From NCBI GenBank assembly GCA_030077755.1, contig JAQJZZ010000010.1, positions 1,550,001 to 1,614,000 on the forward strand: a stretch of 64,000 nucleotides of DNA. The letters run 5' to 3'. Under the pieces are notes generated by a model. It worked only from the letters and a program-made list of their open reading frames with translations. It was not told where the DNA came from and ran no database searches. Each line of letters opens with the position of its first letter. Positions within the stretch are counted from its first letter, which is position 1. This DNA comes from Filosporella fistucella. Its lineage: Eukaryota; Ascomycota; Leotiomycetes; Helotiales. This document shows, piece after piece, positions 61,513 through 64,000 of the stretch. The position numbers and the translations under genes were made by a program.

Positions 61513-62083
61513 ATAAGATCATCTAAGACTAGGCTACTAGTCGGGTGAGATTGATCTTAGATTTGAGTCCTTCGAGAGAATTTATTTTAATGATGTTGTG
61601 ACGAGAGTTTGCTTGGTCATCTGGCGCTGGACTCATTCATCCCTTGACATTCGCGGATAAGATTTCTTTACACGAGGCGATATTTCAGTGGTCCCTGATT
61701 GTGATAGAATTATGATTTATGATAATTCCCTACTGCTATTCAAAGCTTGTGGTTGTAATGCGTACCAATTGTCGATCCCTTCGAGCATATGTTCAGATTC
61801 CTTCGGTTCTGACAAATTTTGGTCCTCCACATGCGCTTAAACCCATGGAGTACATCATCAAGTCTTTATTTTCTTTTCGCTTTATACAATGGCGTTCCGC
61901 TTGCAGCTACTCAGCCTTTCTGCTGCATATGAAATCAAGTTGAGACAAAGAGAACTTGGAGAAGAGTCAAGACCCACATAATGTGTTGTCAATGAAAGAA
62001 ACGATTGAAGTAATAAATCTGAAGATGAAGCAAACTCGAGATTACCTCAATAGCTCGCAAAGATTGAGATCAAATAAGCAACT
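61513..62083. other. Intergenic, no gene seen
   Basis: 571 bases between the protease and the DUF3716 gene. Holds the protease 3' UTR and the next promoter; no repeat recognised. Confidence 0.5.
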
Positions 62084-62997
62084 ATGGCAGAATTAGGCTC
62101 ACCATCACCTCATCCGGGGCCAGGTAGTCTACGTCTCGTTAATGGAAAAGATCCTAAGTGCACGACGAGAAGGTTCAAAGCTCTGATGAGCATGTCTCCT
62201 GTCAATTTGGTACCATTCAGACCTAATAGGAAGCTTGCGGGTGGGGGAAAGAAACCATGCAGACCTGAGGAAGCCTGGGTAGGGACAGAGGTTGGCGACG
62301 TGGAAGAACGACCTTGTGACAGATGTGCAGGAAATCTTGGGCCCTTCGTTAACTGCGTAACTGTGCCTAGCTATTTCGGAGGCGCCTGTACCAACTGCCA
62401 CTACTCATCAATGAATAGCGAGTGCTCGTTTGTTCACTGTAAGTATTGGTTTGCAAGATGCTCTTTCTTCATCGTATAAATCTTGATTGCGATCTTCGAC
62501 GCTAATAGCACTTCGCAGGGGAACAAGGATATGAAGCTGCAGCATACGCAGAAGAGAACCCAGCTCCAGAAATCCCAGGAATGGCTCCAGCGATCTATTA
62601 TGGAGGCTTATTAGCGGATCTTGGTCAAGATCCATTCGCGCCTGCCAAGACTGCCAGTGCGACGAATATTGCAAGCAGCCCGCTTACTGTTAATACTGCA
62701 AGCATCGAAACTCGATCCGGCGCCTGCAGTGCACCAGCTGAAACTATAGCTCGTGGAGGGAGAGGTGTTAGACGAATTACTCCCACTCTAGTGATTGTTG
62801 AAGCTAAGGCTGCAGGATTTGGCGACACTGCTGAGCAGGCGCTGGCATATGCTCGTGCTTTAACGCCAGAGCAGCGCGCTAGAGAGCGAAAGCGCATTCG
62901 GAGAGAATTGATGGCTCTTGAGCAAGCCGATAACGAAACAAACGACCTCAAAAATTCCGAGAATGAAACAGAAAATCGGAATGATGAAACAGTTTAA
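62084..62997 (+). CDS. DUF3716-like cysteine-rich protein
   Basis: Exons 62084-62438 and 62519-62997 are joined by a GTAAGT..CGCAG intron with a GCTAAT branch, giving 277 residues. The cysteine block CDRCAGNLGPFVNC..GGACTNCHYSS..CSF (C78, C81, C91, C102, C105, C114) matches the pattern of the fungal DUF3716 family, a probable zinc-binding module of unknown role found in large, often expanded fungal families. The N-terminus is Pro-rich. The C-terminal third is Ala- and charge-rich with a predicted helix (EQALAYARALTPEQRARERK). No signal peptide, so it is probably intracellular. It lies in tandem with the protease, but no functional link is evident. Confidence 0.8.
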
Positions 62998-64000
62998 GAT
63001 TTGTCTATCCTGAGAAATTGCTGACATTCGGAAGGTGAAGTTGTCGATAATGGCTGCGGATTGCTCGCAATTTTTTGTTACTGTTGACCAAAGCAAAGAG
63101 GGACTCTCGCGTGCGTCTGGGGATTTTCAAAATTGTCACTTGGAAACTGTGGATACTAAAGCCGTTAGTTGAAGCCAAGCCAGTGAGTTTCTGCTACGAC
63201 AATCGAAGCACAAAAGGTCTATTTGAAAAGGCGGAACTCTCAGCTACCATGCGTCGAGTTGAGTCTTTTGATACGGTCTTTTGCAGCCCCCATATCTGCA
63301 AGTGACTGCCGTCCTTCCAACATTGACTGTAATAGGGCCGATTATCCGAGGTTAGTCGTAATTGAATCTGCTTTCGTTATCTCCACATGTGTGCTCTGCG
63401 GGCTCGTGGCACTCATTTTGGGATTTGGGAAGAATTGAGTCGTATACTGGTGAATCGCGTCGCCGTCATTCTTGTTGTTTCAACTGGCGCACTTTTGACC
63501 AACTCACATGACCGAGCCTTGGCATTTGAATCAAGGAAGGAGTTCCATCCTCATCACATTCCTAAAAACCCTACCATTCAACTTAATTTGAGTTTCGGAT
63601 CTGTCTCCGAGATTTTCCAAGGGCGTTTTTATTCTCTGTCGCTGATCATGGCGACTTTGCCTGCAATTTGCAGGTGGAAAATAGGGATAGGTAAATTTCA
63701 CGTAAAACCTGGAGCTGAGTAAGCCTCACCACAAGGACCGTGTTGATTGCTGTGGTCTAGTTTTACTTTCACCAATATACAATTCCCCTACATTCCGAAC
63801 GCTTGTCTATCGGAGGTTGAGACTCCCAACATAAGGTCCAATTTTTCGTCTCATTCCATCAGCTGTCACGAGAAGTCATGCCTATCCCGAGCCGGGGTGA
63901 CCTCTCGGAACTTACCCCGAAACGTACATTCAAGAAGTCATACAAGAAATCGACGAAGGTAGATGCTCGATCCTTTGGCTATTTGTAGAATTCGTCTCAC
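62998..64000. other. Right-edge region, 1 kb, no supported gene
   Basis: Short plus frames overlap one another (63075-63305, 63387-63722, 63747-63962) with no family match. It may be the promoter of a gene lying outside the window. Confidence 0.45.

Noticed and set aside
1..64000. CRISPR arrays, insertion sequences, transposase or reverse transcriptase genes
   Set aside because: No spaced direct repeats, terminal inverted repeats with target duplications, or such coding sequences were seen by eye; small decayed elements could be missed.

Overview
This is nuclear DNA of a filamentous ascomycete, most likely a Leotiomycete (Helotiales-like; this placement is an inference from recognised families, not a search). 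The evidence is eukaryotic: genes carry short introns of about 45-240 bases with GT..AG ends and CTAAC/CTAAT branch sites, there is a tRNA gene with an intron at the canonical 37/38 position, and the families are typical of filamentous fungi (Zn2Cys6 factor, class VI Sln1-type histidine kinase, DUF3638 giant protein, DUF3716 protein). Nothing bacterial, viral or CRISPR-like was seen. I rebuilt each gene by joining exons so that reading frame, splice sites and family alignment agree; every complete model has a length divisible by three.

Layout, left to right. 1-642: 5' end of a short-chain dehydrogenase cut by the window edge (-). 1229-1976: small two-exon protein of unknown function (-). 2453-12203: a 3,097-residue DUF6606/DUF3638/DUF3645 ATPase in six exons (-). 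13596-15265: Zn2Cys6 transcription factor (-), divergent from a second dehydrogenase at 15905-16999 (+), with a CGG-N5-CCG inverted repeat between them. 17358-20425: Sac-domain phosphoinositide phosphatase with an hSac2-like tail (-). 21134-25022: Sln1-type hybrid histidine kinase (-). After a 4-kb gene-free stretch come an F-box-like protein (29032-30756, +), the Bmt6-type 25S rRNA uridine methyltransferase (31019-32290, -), an alcohol O-acetyltransferase (33219-34665, +), an AusD/Trt5-like small-molecule methyltransferase (34944-35851, -) and a C2H2 transcription factor (36630-38100, -). After another 3-kb gap come a small hypothetical protein (41295-41936, -) head-to-head with a coiled-coil protein (42223-44105, +), transketolase (45414-47982, -) and an AP-1-like bZIP factor (49195-49947, -). 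A 4.7-kb gene-poor stretch leads to the V-ATPase proteolipid gene, which has a 13-base microexon (54662-55585, -), divergent from Snu13 (56034-56526, +). Then come tRNA-Glu(CUC) with intron (57108-57196, -), a secreted subtilisin-like protease (58980-61512, +) and a DUF3716 protein (62084-62997, +).

Most of the window is housekeeping and signalling (pentose phosphate pathway, V-ATPase, snoRNP/spliceosome, rRNA modification, osmosensing, phosphoinositides). Two small groups look accessory: the factor/dehydrogenase divergent pair, and the acetyltransferase plus methyltransferase convergent pair. The least understood item is the giant DUF3638 protein, whose motifs read like a superfamily 2 helicase/translocase core.
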